A DNA stretch of 13,767 bases, from contig CAIMEK010000535.1 of assembly GCA_903839965.1 (NCBI GenBank), forward strand, positions 1 through 13,767. Direction: 5' to 3'. Below, one piece after another: positions 1 through 6,040 of this stretch. The stretch comes from an uncultured Acetobacteraceae bacterium. GTDB taxonomy: Bacteria > Pseudomonadota > Alphaproteobacteria > Acetobacterales > Acetobacteraceae. How positions within the stretch are numbered: the stretch's first letter is position 1; every line of letters starts with the position of its first letter. The notes below the pieces were generated by a model. It was not told the origin of the DNA. It ran no database searches and saw nothing but the letters and a program-made list of their open reading frames with translations. The position numbers and the translations under genes were made by a program.

Positions 1-219
1 GGCAAGCGCTCTCCGGACATGGGAGTGCACGGCGCCTTCGGAACCGACGCCAATTGCCAGCGCCAGCTTGGCCAGTCGCCGCGTCTTCTCGTCCAGGGGT
101 CCCTGCTCCGCGCACTCCTCCCCGAGTTCGGCGTATGCCTGCCAAACTGCCGGGTAGCGCTCGGCCAGTCGGCGGGCTCCGGATGGCAGGCGATCGCTGT
201 CTTTGTCCTTGGCTTTCAT
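1..219 (-). CDS. CMD/AhpD-like family protein, partial (3' end beyond window)
   Basis: The first 73 residues of a minus-strand protein are visible, and it runs off the left edge still open. The start is the ATG at 217-219, preceded on the minus strand by a GGGAGG ribosome binding site. The visible part has an N-terminal helix (RRLAERYPAVWQAYAEL, residues about 15-31) followed by the characteristic CMD core, PLDEKTRRLAKLALAIGVG then SEGAVHSHVRRALA. In AhpD-type members the region before the histidine carries CxxC; here it reads SEGAVHSH, so the peroxidatic cysteine pair is absent. That resembles the cysteine-free CMD-like proteins rather than AhpD peroxidases. The family assignment is by recognition of the core motif; the specific substrate is unknown. 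It is unrelated in arrangement to the second CMD-like gene at 3159-3644. Confidence 0.8.
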   Translation of the reverse strand, partial: MKAKDKDSDRLPSGARRLAERYPAVWQAYAELGEECAEQGPLDEKTRRLAKLALAIGVGSEGAVHSHVRRALA

Positions 220-480
220 GTCTGATCCTCCCGGATCGATCAGCAGGTTAGTGGAGCTCCCACGCCTCCGTTTCAGCTGACCGGAGCGAGATTGCCCTCC
301 CACGCGGTCACTCCTCCGTCGGCCTCCCACCAACAGCCCTGTCGAGAGATGCTGCTCCCCAACCGCCGACGGAGTCGAGTCCGCTCCCCTGGCATCTGCG
401 CCCAAAGCGGTGTTCCGTGGCCCTGCGCGTTCCGGCTAGGCATCCGGGGCGGACCGAGGGTGTGATGCCGCGGGGTCCGG

Positions 481-1290
481 CTATTTGTGTCGCCAGACCT
501 TTATAGCGGACATCACGAGGATGATGCCCAGAAGCGGCAGCAACGCGGCTGTTGGAATGATGCCAAGCAACTGGCCGCCGATGAAGCTGCCGACAACGGA
601 CCCGGACGCCATGACGAGCACGAATTTCCGGTTCTCCCCGAGAACAACGAAGCTGCGATCTCGGCTGTAGCGCGCGAAACCCACGAGCATCGTCGGCAGG
701 CTGACAGCAAGGGATAAGCTGCCCGCCAATTTGATGTCGGCCCCGAACAACAACACGAACGTGGGGATCAGCAGTTCGCCGCCCGCAACCCCGAGCAGCG
801 CGGCGACGATTCCGATTGCGAACCCGGCCATCACGCCAGTTACCCTCTGTGCCGCACCGGTCAGCAGGGCACCGGAGGTAGCCGCATCATGGCCGAGGGC
901 GAGAACCGCGGCGATCAGCACCAACATGATGCTGATCACGCGATACAGGGACCGCGACGCCATCCGCGTTGCCCAACCGGCCCCGAACCATGCGCCGAGC
1001 AGACTACCCGCCAGTAGGTTGGTAATGATCCACCCGTGCGACGCCACGGCTTCAAACGGGACAGTTGCCGCGCGAAACGGCAACGCCGATGTGACAACAA
1101 CGAGGCTCATGGCCTTATTGAGGATCACCGCCTGCAGGGCGGCGAATTGGAAAGCGCTGATGAGCAGCGGCAGGCGGAACTCGGCACCGCCCAGCCCGAT
1201 CAGGCCGCCAAGTACGCCGATCAGTGCGCCGCCCGCGAACGCTCTGAGCGCTTTTCGGGCCGACAACGACGACAGAGCGGCGACAGGCAT
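481..1290 (-). CDS. TauE/SafE-family membrane transporter (sulfite-exporter-like)
   Basis: A 269-residue, strongly hydrophobic protein with about eight predicted membrane segments. It is arranged as the two similar halves typical of the TauE/SafE family (PF01925). Each half begins with a small-residue, glycine-rich segment: ALIGVLGGLIGLGGAEF near residues 22-38, and IVAALLGVAGGELLIP in the middle. Family members move sulfur-containing anions or are uncharacterised anion permeases of the inner membrane. The start ATG at 1288-1290 is preceded by GGAGAG with suitable spacing. A ModE-type HTH gene lies 65 bp upstream in the same direction, and a ModE-like dyad (1304-1329) sits between them. Expression is therefore probably controlled by an oxyanion (molybdate or tungstate) signal. 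Whether the cargo is molybdate, sulfate or sulfite cannot be told from sequence. Confidence 0.85.
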   Translation of the reverse strand: MPVAALSSLSARKALRAFAGGALIGVLGGLIGLGGAEFRLPLLISAFQFAALQAVILNKAMSLVVVTSALPFRAATVPFEAVASHGWIITNLLAGSLLGAWFGAGWATRMASRSLYRVISIMLVLIAAVLALGHDAATSGALLTGAAQRVTGVMAGFAIGIVAALLGVAGGELLIPTFVLLFGADIKLAGSLSLAVSLPTMLVGFARYSRDRSFVVLGENRKFVLVMASGSVVGSFIGGQLLGIIPTAALLPLLGIILVMSAIKVWRHK

Positions 1291-1303
1291 CTGGCTCTCC
1301 GAA

Positions 1304-1329
1304 TCGATATAGCAATATAGCTATATCGA
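1304..1329 (-). promoter_or_regulatory. ModE-like operator (26-bp perfect dyad)
   Basis: Two perfect 10-bp inverted arms, TCGATATAGC and GCTATATCGA, are separated by the 6-bp spacer AATATA. The layout (CG-N-TATA arms with a 6-bp centre) matches the known form of ModE/Mo-box operators. It lies 13 bp upstream of the transporter start at 1290 and 26 bp downstream of a gene encoding a ModE-type HTH. It is AT-rich in an otherwise very GC-rich region. Binding here would block transcription of the transporter; the direction of control is inferred. Confidence 0.7.
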
Positions 1330-1355
1330 ACTCCGGCAGCCTGTGTGTCATCCAT

Positions 1356-1583
1356 TTATCGTGGGGCAGTCGCCGATGCAGCCAGCGCATGCAGTTGGTT
1401 GCCTGTGGCCGCCTCCGCCGTGCGCTGGATGGCGCGGTAAAGCTCGAGCACGGCCAGGCCGGTTTCAGTGAGCACCGCACCGCCTCCGGCACGTGCGCCC
1501 TTGGAAGACGTGACGACCGGCTCGCGGAAGTACCGGTTGAGGGTGTCGACCAGATACCAAGCGCGCTTGTAGCTCATGCCCAT
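1356..1583 (-). CDS. ModE-type winged-helix regulator, N-terminal domain only, possibly 5'-damaged
   Basis: The visible reading frame gives 75 residues from the ATG at 1581-1583. It contains MGMSYKRAWYLVDTLNR and KGARAGGGAVLTETGLAVLELYR, which is the winged-helix core of ModE and its single-domain relatives (LysR-like HTH fold). No molybdate-binding (TOBE/MOP) domain follows, as in single-domain relatives. The frame stays open upstream to a TAA at 1665-1667 and encodes ETGSIAAAGRR directly before the ATG; that is the conserved first half of the HTH. The functional protein must therefore begin further upstream, yet no ATG, GTG or TTG exists in frame there. The usual first 25-30 residues (ending in a GPGK-type segment before LLEAI) are missing. 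Either a non-standard start is used or the gene has lost its 5' end. Confidence 0.65.
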   Translation of the reverse strand: MGMSYKRAWYLVDTLNRYFREPVVTSSKGARAGGGAVLTETGLAVLELYRAIQRTAEAATGNQLHALAASATAPR

Positions 1584-1686
1584 ACGCCGACCGGCTGCCG
1601 CGATGGACCCGGTTTCTAGCCGCAGTGGACGGGGACGTTCTGATGGAGGGGCTTGGCTTGGAGGTTATGCTCAGGTGAATTGCTCC

Positions 1687-1715
1687 TTGCGGAACCGGCT
1701 GGCTGGGATTAATTT
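1687..1715 (+). promoter_or_regulatory. Putative sigma-70 promoter of the ArsR-led operon
   Basis: TTGCGG (1687-1692) and TAATTT (1710-1715) are separated by 17 bp, about 30 bp upstream of the arsR-like start at 1744. The -10 region is a clear AT-rich island in a GC-rich background. This is the only promoter-like pair I see before the six-gene operon. It is judged by eye, so confidence is moderate to low. Confidence 0.4.
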
Positions 1716-1716
1716 G

Positions 1717-1734
1717 CGCTAACACGCATAAGCG
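1717..1734 (+). promoter_or_regulatory. Imperfect dyad, possible ArsR operator
   Basis: CGCT and AGCG ends flank an imperfectly symmetric centre (CGCTAACACGCATAAGCG, 12 of 18 positions symmetric). It lies just after the putative -10 box and just before the ArsR-family start codon. The position fits an autoregulatory ArsR site. The symmetry is modest and I cannot exclude chance. Confidence 0.3.
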
Positions 1735-1743
1735 GATGTTGAT

Positions 1744-2037
1744 ATGAATGTGTGTGCCCTCATGAGCGCTTTGTCGGAGCCGACGCGGCTCGCCGCCGTC
1801 CGGATTCTGTGGGACGGCGACGAGCATTGCGTCTGCGAGCTGATGCAGGTGCTGGGGGCCACCCAGTCGCGCATGTCGCGGCACATGGCCGCCCTCAAGG
1901 CGGTTGGCTTCGTCGTCGACCGGCGCGATGCCCAGTGGGTCCGCTATCGGCGCAATCCTCGGCTTCCTCCTGCCGTGTCGGCGATCGTGGACGCCGTCCT
2001 GGCGGCGGCGCCCGAACAGGATAGGAAAGCCGAATGA
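1744..2037 (+). CDS. ArsR-family metalloregulatory repressor
   Basis: A 97-residue ArsR/SmtB-fold winged-helix protein. The family opening SALSEPTRLAAVRIL (residues 8-22) is followed by the metal-site helix with HCVCELMQVLGATQSRMSRHMAALKAVGFV. The cysteines C29 and C31 form the CVCEL motif that in E. coli ArsR (CVCDL) binds trivalent arsenic or antimony. The third cysteine of that site is absent; C4 near the N terminus could supply another thiol. Such proteins repress their own operon and release DNA on binding metalloid. Its stop overlaps the permease start (ATGA at 2034-2037), so it heads the operon. An internal ATG at 1762 is an alternative start, but the first ATG fits the family better. 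Confidence 0.9.
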   Translation: MNVCALMSALSEPTRLAAVRILWDGDEHCVCELMQVLGATQSRMSRHMAALKAVGFVVDRRDAQWVRYRRNPRLPPAVSAIVDAVLAAAPEQDRKAE

Positions 2038-2813
2038 GCATCGGCACACCGCTGGTCCTGGCGCCATTCGGGTTTTCCAACTCGCCGGTCATCTGGGCGG
2101 CTGGAACGGCTGCGTCGCTCGCAGCGTGGGTCGCCGCCTATCTTCTGCTTGCGCCGATGGCCGAATGGCTGAATTCGCTCCTGCCAGTCGAGCCGCACTC
2201 CCATCTGGGCGAGGCCGTCGCCTTCTTCGCCTACGACGTCCCCAAAGTACTGCTGCTGCTGACGCTCGTGGTGTTCGGCTTGGCCATTGCGATCGCCTCG
2301 GGATGGGTCATCGGACGACTGCACCTCGAAGGCTGGCTGGAGGAGTGGGTCCGCAACGTGCGCGCGGGCACCGTCGACCTGCTGCCAACACAAACCTCCC
2401 TCATCGACCGCATCAAGGCGAGACTGGATGCCGTCCGCGACATCGTAGGACGGGTTTGGATCTGGGTCATCGCCGGGATCGCGGTAGGCGCCTTCATCCA
2501 CGGCTATGTGCCAGCCGAGCTGCTCGGCTCCATCATGAACAAGGACACCTGGTGGTCGGTGCCCGCCGCCGTCCTGCTCGGCATCCCGATGTACTCCAAT
2601 GCCGCCGGGATGATTCCAGTGGTGGAGGCCCTGCTGGGCAAAGGCGCCGTGCTTGGCACTGTTCTGGCCTTCATGATGGCGGTAACGGCCCCGTCGTTTC
2701 CGGAGATGGTCATCCTGCGGAAGGTCATGACGGTCCGGCTCATTGCGGTGTTCACCGCGGTGGTCGGCTGTGGGATCCTGGCCGTGGGCTTCCTGTTCAA
2801 CGCCTTGTTCTGA
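2034..2813 (+). CDS. PF03773-type permease (ArsP/YraQ-like)
   Basis: A 259-residue integral membrane protein with roughly six to eight hydrophobic segments: two in the first 95 residues, a hydrophilic loop rich in Arg, Glu and Asp around residues 105-140, then four or more. The second half carries the family hallmark LLGIPMYSNAAGMIPVVEALL and AFMMAVTAPSFPEMVILRKV. These are the conserved P-x-Y/C-S-N-A and S-x-P-E motifs of the PF03773 permease family, which includes ArsP (methylarsenical efflux) and uncharacterised permeases. Family members are often followed by a small thioredoxin-like protein, as here. It is the only transporter in the operon, so I infer that it is the efflux partner for arsenite or an organoarsenical, and possibly for the ArsA ATPase downstream. 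Confidence 0.85.
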   Translation: MSIGTPLVLAPFGFSNSPVIWAAGTAASLAAWVAAYLLLAPMAEWLNSLLPVEPHSHLGEAVAFFAYDVPKVLLLLTLVVFGLAIAIASGWVIGRLHLEGWLEEWVRNVRAGTVDLLPTQTSLIDRIKARLDAVRDIVGRVWIWVIAGIAVGAFIHGYVPAELLGSIMNKDTWWSVPAAVLLGIPMYSNAAGMIPVVEALLGKGAVLGTVLAFMMAVTAPSFPEMVILRKVMTVRLIAVFTAVVGCGILAVGFLFNALF

Positions 2814-2832
2814 CGAGCGAAGGAGCATTGTT

Positions 2833-3069
2833 GTGAAGGACGTCAAGGTTCTCGGGCCGGGCTGCAAGCGCTGTATGGCCACCGCGGAGATGGTGGCGGC
2901 AGAGGCAGCAAAGCTCGGAGTGGACATCAAGCTGGAGAAGGTGACCGACTACGCCGCAATCGCGGGCTACGGCATCGCGTCCACCCCGGGCATCGTGGTC
3001 GACGGCAAGGTCGTGCACGCTGGCGGACTGCCCAAGGCCGAGGACGTCGCGCGCTGGCTGTCGGTCTGA
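2833..3069 (+). CDS. Small thioredoxin/glutaredoxin-like protein (permease-associated)
   Basis: A 78-residue thioredoxin-fold protein, starting at the GTG at 2833. AGGAG (2821-2825) lies at good spacing upstream, and the frame upstream runs into the permease, so the GTG is the supported start. The active site is CKRC at residues 11-14, after the first beta strand (VKVLGPG). The cis-proline loop STPGIVVDGKVV (residues 50-61) completes the fold. It matches the compact MTH895/TM0996-type redox proteins that sit next to PF03773 permeases. Its likely job is thiol exchange, or passing a metalloid-thiol complex to the permease, in the cytoplasm. The first role is known of the fold; the second is inferred from context. 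Confidence 0.85.
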   Translation: MKDVKVLGPGCKRCMATAEMVAAEAAKLGVDIKLEKVTDYAAIAGYGIASTPGIVVDGKVVHAGGLPKAEDVARWLSV

Positions 3070-3121
3070 GCGGCTCCGCTGTAACGTTTTCGCCGCCGGT
3101 TCCGTCCAACTGGTGCAACGA

Positions 3122-3142
3122 TGGCGCGGATTGGCCGCGCCA
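3122..3142 (+). other. GC-rich hairpin upstream of the CMD-like gene
   Basis: Perfect 8-bp stem TGGCGCGG / CCGCGCCA with a 5-nt loop (ATTGG) lies between the thioredoxin-like and CMD-like genes. It ends 7 bp before the GGAGG ribosome binding site (3149-3153). No U-run follows, so it is not a standard intrinsic terminator. It may adjust expression within the operon or protect processed mRNA ends. Its role is unknown. Confidence 0.4.
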
Positions 3143-3158
3143 GGCGCCGGAGGCAACT

Positions 3159-3644
3159 ATGGCACTGACAGCTTTAGACAAGGAACGGGTCGCTGTGGCA
3201 ATTTCAGTGGCGGCAGGATGCCGCCCCTGCACGACCTACCATCTCGCGGCGGCCCGGCAGGCCGGAGTCACAGACAAGGACATTGAGGCGGCTGTGGCGG
3301 CGGCCGTGTGCGTCCGTTCAAGCACGACCGAAGGCATGCGACGTTACGCCCTGAGCCTCGATCCGCGGCAGGACGGGTGCGGATGTGGCGTGAAAACGGC
3401 CTGGGAGGAATTGGCAGCCCTGGGCACCTCGCTGGCGGTGAACTGCACCGAGAACATCGCGAAGCACCTGGCCGCTGTCCGGGCGCTCGGCGTGGTGCAG
3501 GCGGACCTGGATGAGGTGGCGGCGCTGACGGATACGATACGGGCGCGCGCCATTAGCCATGGCCAGGCCCGGTTCAAGGCACCAGGCGCGCAGCAGTCCC
3601 GGCCCGCCGATGCCTGCGAGGCATCCGCGGCGCAGTGCTGCTGA
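3159..3644 (+). CDS. Duplicated CMD/AhpD-like redox protein with Cys-rich C terminus
   Basis: A 161-residue protein with two CMD-type repeats. Repeat 1 (about residues 7-65) has the active-site pattern CRPCTTYH: C21, C24 and H28, as in AhpD-type alkylhydroperoxidases. Repeat 2 (about 80-135) keeps the same helical pattern around VNCTENIAKHLAAVRALG, with a single cysteine (C96) and H103. Extra cysteines occur at C51, at C74/C76 (GCGCG, in the linker) and at C153, C160 and C161 at the end. RBS GGAGG is at 3149-3153 for the ATG at 3159. Its place in the operon suggests a thiol-dependent peroxidase or a metalloid-binding redox protein. The family is clear; the reaction is inferred. The only other CMD-like gene here (1-219) lacks the cysteines. 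Confidence 0.8.
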   Translation: MALTALDKERVAVAISVAAGCRPCTTYHLAAARQAGVTDKDIEAAVAAAVCVRSSTTEGMRRYALSLDPRQDGCGCGVKTAWEELAALGTSLAVNCTENIAKHLAAVRALGVVQADLDEVAALTDTIRARAISHGQARFKAPGAQQSRPADACEASAAQCC

Positions 3645-3656
3645 CGGAGGAAGGTC

Positions 3657-4250
3657 ATGGGTGACGGATCGCTGGCATCGGAACGCGCAAATCTGCTGCG
3701 GTTCGTCACCCGACTGGTCGGCGACGGCATTCTGGCCGACGACGTCGTCCAGGAAACGCTGCTGCGCGCCCATGCCAGCCGGTCCGGATTCCAGGGCCGA
3801 GCCAAGATCGGCACGTGGCTCGCGGCAATCGCCCTGCACGTTGTGAGCGACCACTACCGCAGCCCAGCCAAAAGGGTGGAGGTTGCCGCGGATGAGGACG
3901 CGTTGGAGGGGATGCCTTCGGGCGAAGACGTCGAGCAAGCGCTGTTGGAACGCGAGATGGGAGCCTGCATTACGGCGCACCTGATGGCACTCCCTGCACG
4001 GCAGCGCGACGTGTTGGCGCTGCACGACATGAGTGGCGCCGATCACGCTGAGCTTGCGGAAGTCCTGGGCGTGACTGAGGGGAACGCCCGCGTCGCACTG
4101 CACCGGGCGCGGACGGCATTCCGCGCCCGGCTTCGGCAGCACTGCCAATTGTCCTTCGGCAGCGACGCGATTCCATGTTCGCCAGTCAAGATCGAGCTGG
4201 CATCGCCTCCAGTCCCCAGGGTCTTCAATGAACGCAGACAACAGAGCTGA
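3657..4250 (+). CDS. ECF-type RNA polymerase sigma factor
   Basis: A 197-residue sigma-70-family factor of the ECF group, with only regions 2 and 4. Region 2 covers residues about 10-70 and includes the -10/core-binding stretch DDVVQETLLRAHA (29-40) and TWLAAIALHVVSDHYR. Region 4 covers residues about 108-160, with ALPARQRDVLALHDM and the DNA-reading HTH AELAEVLGVTEGNARVALHRAR. The C terminus carries C163 and C174 (HCQLSFGSDAIPC), a short extension also seen in related ECF proteins. RBS GGAGG at 3646-3650 precedes the ATG at 3657, only 12 bp after the previous stop. No anti-sigma gene is present; the cysteines might allow redox or metalloid sensing, which is inference. Its stop overlaps arsA by 23 bp, indicating translational coupling. 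Confidence 0.9.
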   Translation: MGDGSLASERANLLRFVTRLVGDGILADDVVQETLLRAHASRSGFQGRAKIGTWLAAIALHVVSDHYRSPAKRVEVAADEDALEGMPSGEDVEQALLEREMGACITAHLMALPARQRDVLALHDMSGADHAELAEVLGVTEGNARVALHRARTAFRARLRQHCQLSFGSDAIPCSPVKIELASPPVPRVFNERRQQS

Positions 4251-5997
4251 ATTCGGTTTCCTAAAGAAGCCGACGCGGTTCCTGTTCTTCACGGGCGCCG
4301 GCGGCGGCGGGAAGACTTCCACGGCCTGCGCGGCCGCCCTCGCCCTGGCCGATGCTGGCCGGTCCGTCCTGCTTGTCAGCACGGACCCCGCGTCGAACCT
4401 TGACGAGATGCTTGGCGCCGCGCTGGACGATCGTCCGCTTCCTGTCCCCGGCGCACCCGGCCTCTCGGCCATGAACATCGATCCGGACGCTGCCGCGGAC
4501 GCTTACCGGACACGTGTCCTCGCGCAGCTGCCGGCCGAAGCGAGCGAAGCCGAGCGCGGAGCCGTCCGCGAGCAACTCTCCGGCGCCTGCACGACCGAGA
4601 TCGCGGCGTTCGACGAGTTCGCAGGACTGCTGGCAGACGAATCCCCCGCGTGGGACCACGTCATCTTCGACACGGCGCCAACCGGCCACACGATCCGCCT
4701 GCTCAGCCTGCCCAAGGCTTGGACGGGTTTCCTTGAGGAGAACGATCGCAGCGCCTCCTGCCTCGGACCCCATTCAGGGCTCAAGATGCAGGAGGCTCGC
4801 TTCCGGGCGGCGCGCGACGCGCTCGCTGACATGACCAAGACCACCATTTTCCTTGTGGCGCGTCCGGAACGCGCCGCCTTGGCGGAAGCATCTCGCATCG
4901 GGGCGGAATTGCAGGCGCTGGGCCTCGGCAACCAGCGCCTCATCGTCAATGGCGTGTTCAAAGCGACCGTCGCCGACGACCCGGTCGCGGCTTCGCTGGA
5001 ACGCCAGCAATGCGAAGCAATGGCGATGATGCCTGCCACGCTCGCCGCATTGCCTCGGAACGAAATCCCGCTGCGGTCCTTCGACATGGTCGGCCTGCCA
5101 GCCCTCAGAGCCTTGCTCGGCGGCGCCGAGGCAGCACTTGCCATGGCGCCTGTCCGGGCTGCTGGTGAGGACCTTCCGGGTCTCAATGAGCTGGTCGACG
5201 CGCTCGCCCAGCCTGGACACGGCCTGGTGATGGTTATGGGGAAGGGCGGTGTCGGTCGGACCACCGTCGCCGCGGCCGTGGCCGTCGCACTGGTTCGCCG
5301 CGGCCTGTCCGTGCACCTTGGCACCACCGACCCCGCGGCACACCTCGCGATGACGGTAGCCGGAGAGCTTCCGGGACTCCTGGTAGACCGCATCGACCCC
5401 AAGGTGGAGACGGAGCGCTACGTCGAGCGGATCATGGCGTCGCGCGGGCGCGACCTCGACGACCACGGACGCGCCTTGCTGCGCGAAGACCTGCGCTCGC
5501 CCTGCACCGAGGAGGTGGCGGTCTTTCACGCCTTCTCCCGGACGGTGGCAGAGGCGCGCAGCGCATTCGTTGTGCTCGACACTGCTCCCACCGGCCATAC
5601 GCTGCTGCTGATGGATGCCACGGGCGCCTATCATCGGCAGATGACGCGCCACCTCGATCCGCAGGCCGGTGGTCGCCTGGTCACTCCTCTCATGCGGCTG
5701 CGCGACCCGACCTACACGCGAGTCCTTCTGGTCACGCTTCCACAGACGACGCCCGTGTCGGAGGCCGCTGCGCTCCAGCAGGACCTTCGGCGAGCGAAGA
5801 TCGAGCCGTATGCCTGGATCGTCAACAGGAGCTTGGTTACTAGAGGAACGCGGGATCCCCTGCTTTCGCGACGGCTCGAGGGAGAGCGGACGCAAGTCCA
5901 ACGGGTGCGAGGCAACCTTGCACTACGGGTATTCATCGTGCCTTGGCAGCCCGATCCGCCCGTCGGCATTCGAGCGCTGGAACGGCTGGCGACGTAG
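4228..5997 (+). CDS. arsA: ArsA-type arsenical pump-driving ATPase, two fused domains, with atypical P-loops
   Basis: A 589-residue protein with two homologous ATPase halves, the usual length for double ArsA (about 580). The As(III)/Sb(III) site cysteines are all present: C121 (SGACTTEIAAFDEF), C178 (ASCLGP) and C426 (SPCTEEVAVFHAFSR), corresponding to E. coli C113, C172 and C422. Both switch/signal motifs DTAPTGHT are intact (148-155 and in the second half). The first P-loop reads GAGGGGKTS (23-31): the signature lysine is Ala24 (codon GCC, 4297-4299) and K29 is kept. The second reads GKGGVGRTT (338-346): the signature lysine is kept but the catalytic lysine is Arg344 (codon CGG, 5257-5259). 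Canonical is GKGGVGKT in both. ArsA energises metalloid efflux; the nearest membrane partner here is the PF03773 permease rather than ArsB. It overlaps the sigma gene by 23 bp. Confidence 0.93.
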   Translation: MNADNRAEFGFLKKPTRFLFFTGAGGGGKTSTACAAALALADAGRSVLLVSTDPASNLDEMLGAALDDRPLPVPGAPGLSAMNIDPDAAADAYRTRVLAQLPAEASEAERGAVREQLSGACTTEIAAFDEFAGLLADESPAWDHVIFDTAPTGHTIRLLSLPKAWTGFLEENDRSASCLGPHSGLKMQEARFRAARDALADMTKTTIFLVARPERAALAEASRIGAELQALGLGNQRLIVNGVFKATVADDPVAASLERQQCEAMAMMPATLAALPRNEIPLRSFDMVGLPALRALLGGAEAALAMAPVRAAGEDLPGLNELVDALAQPGHGLVMVMGKGGVGRTTVAAAVAVALVRRGLSVHLGTTDPAAHLAMTVAGELPGLLVDRIDPKVETERYVERIMASRGRDLDDHGRALLREDLRSPCTEEVAVFHAFSRTVAEARSAFVVLDTAPTGHTLLLMDATGAYHRQMTRHLDPQAGGRLVTPLMRLRDPTYTRVLLVTLPQTTPVSEAAALQQDLRRAKIEPYAWIVNRSLVTRGTRDPLLSRRLEGERTQVQRVRGNLALRVFIVPWQPDPPVGIRALERLAT

Positions 5998-6040
5998 AGA
6001 GAAACGCGGCCGTCAACGCTCCCTGACAGCCGAATTCAGG

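Noticed and set aside
450..479. Short inverted repeat CGGACC / GGTCCG downstream of the TauE-like gene
   Set aside because: The arms are only 6 bp with an 18-nt loop and no U-run, so it is not a credible terminator and could be chance in GC-rich DNA.
731..1312. 193-residue plus-strand frame opposite the TauE-like gene
   Set aside because: It is a mirror of the transporter in GC-rich sequence, with low-complexity Ala/Pro/Arg content and no recognisable domain.
2743..2832. Upstream extension of the thioredoxin-like gene to an ATG at 2743
   Set aside because: It overlaps the permease C terminus in another frame, whereas the GTG at 2833 has AGGAG at the right distance and gives the family-length protein.
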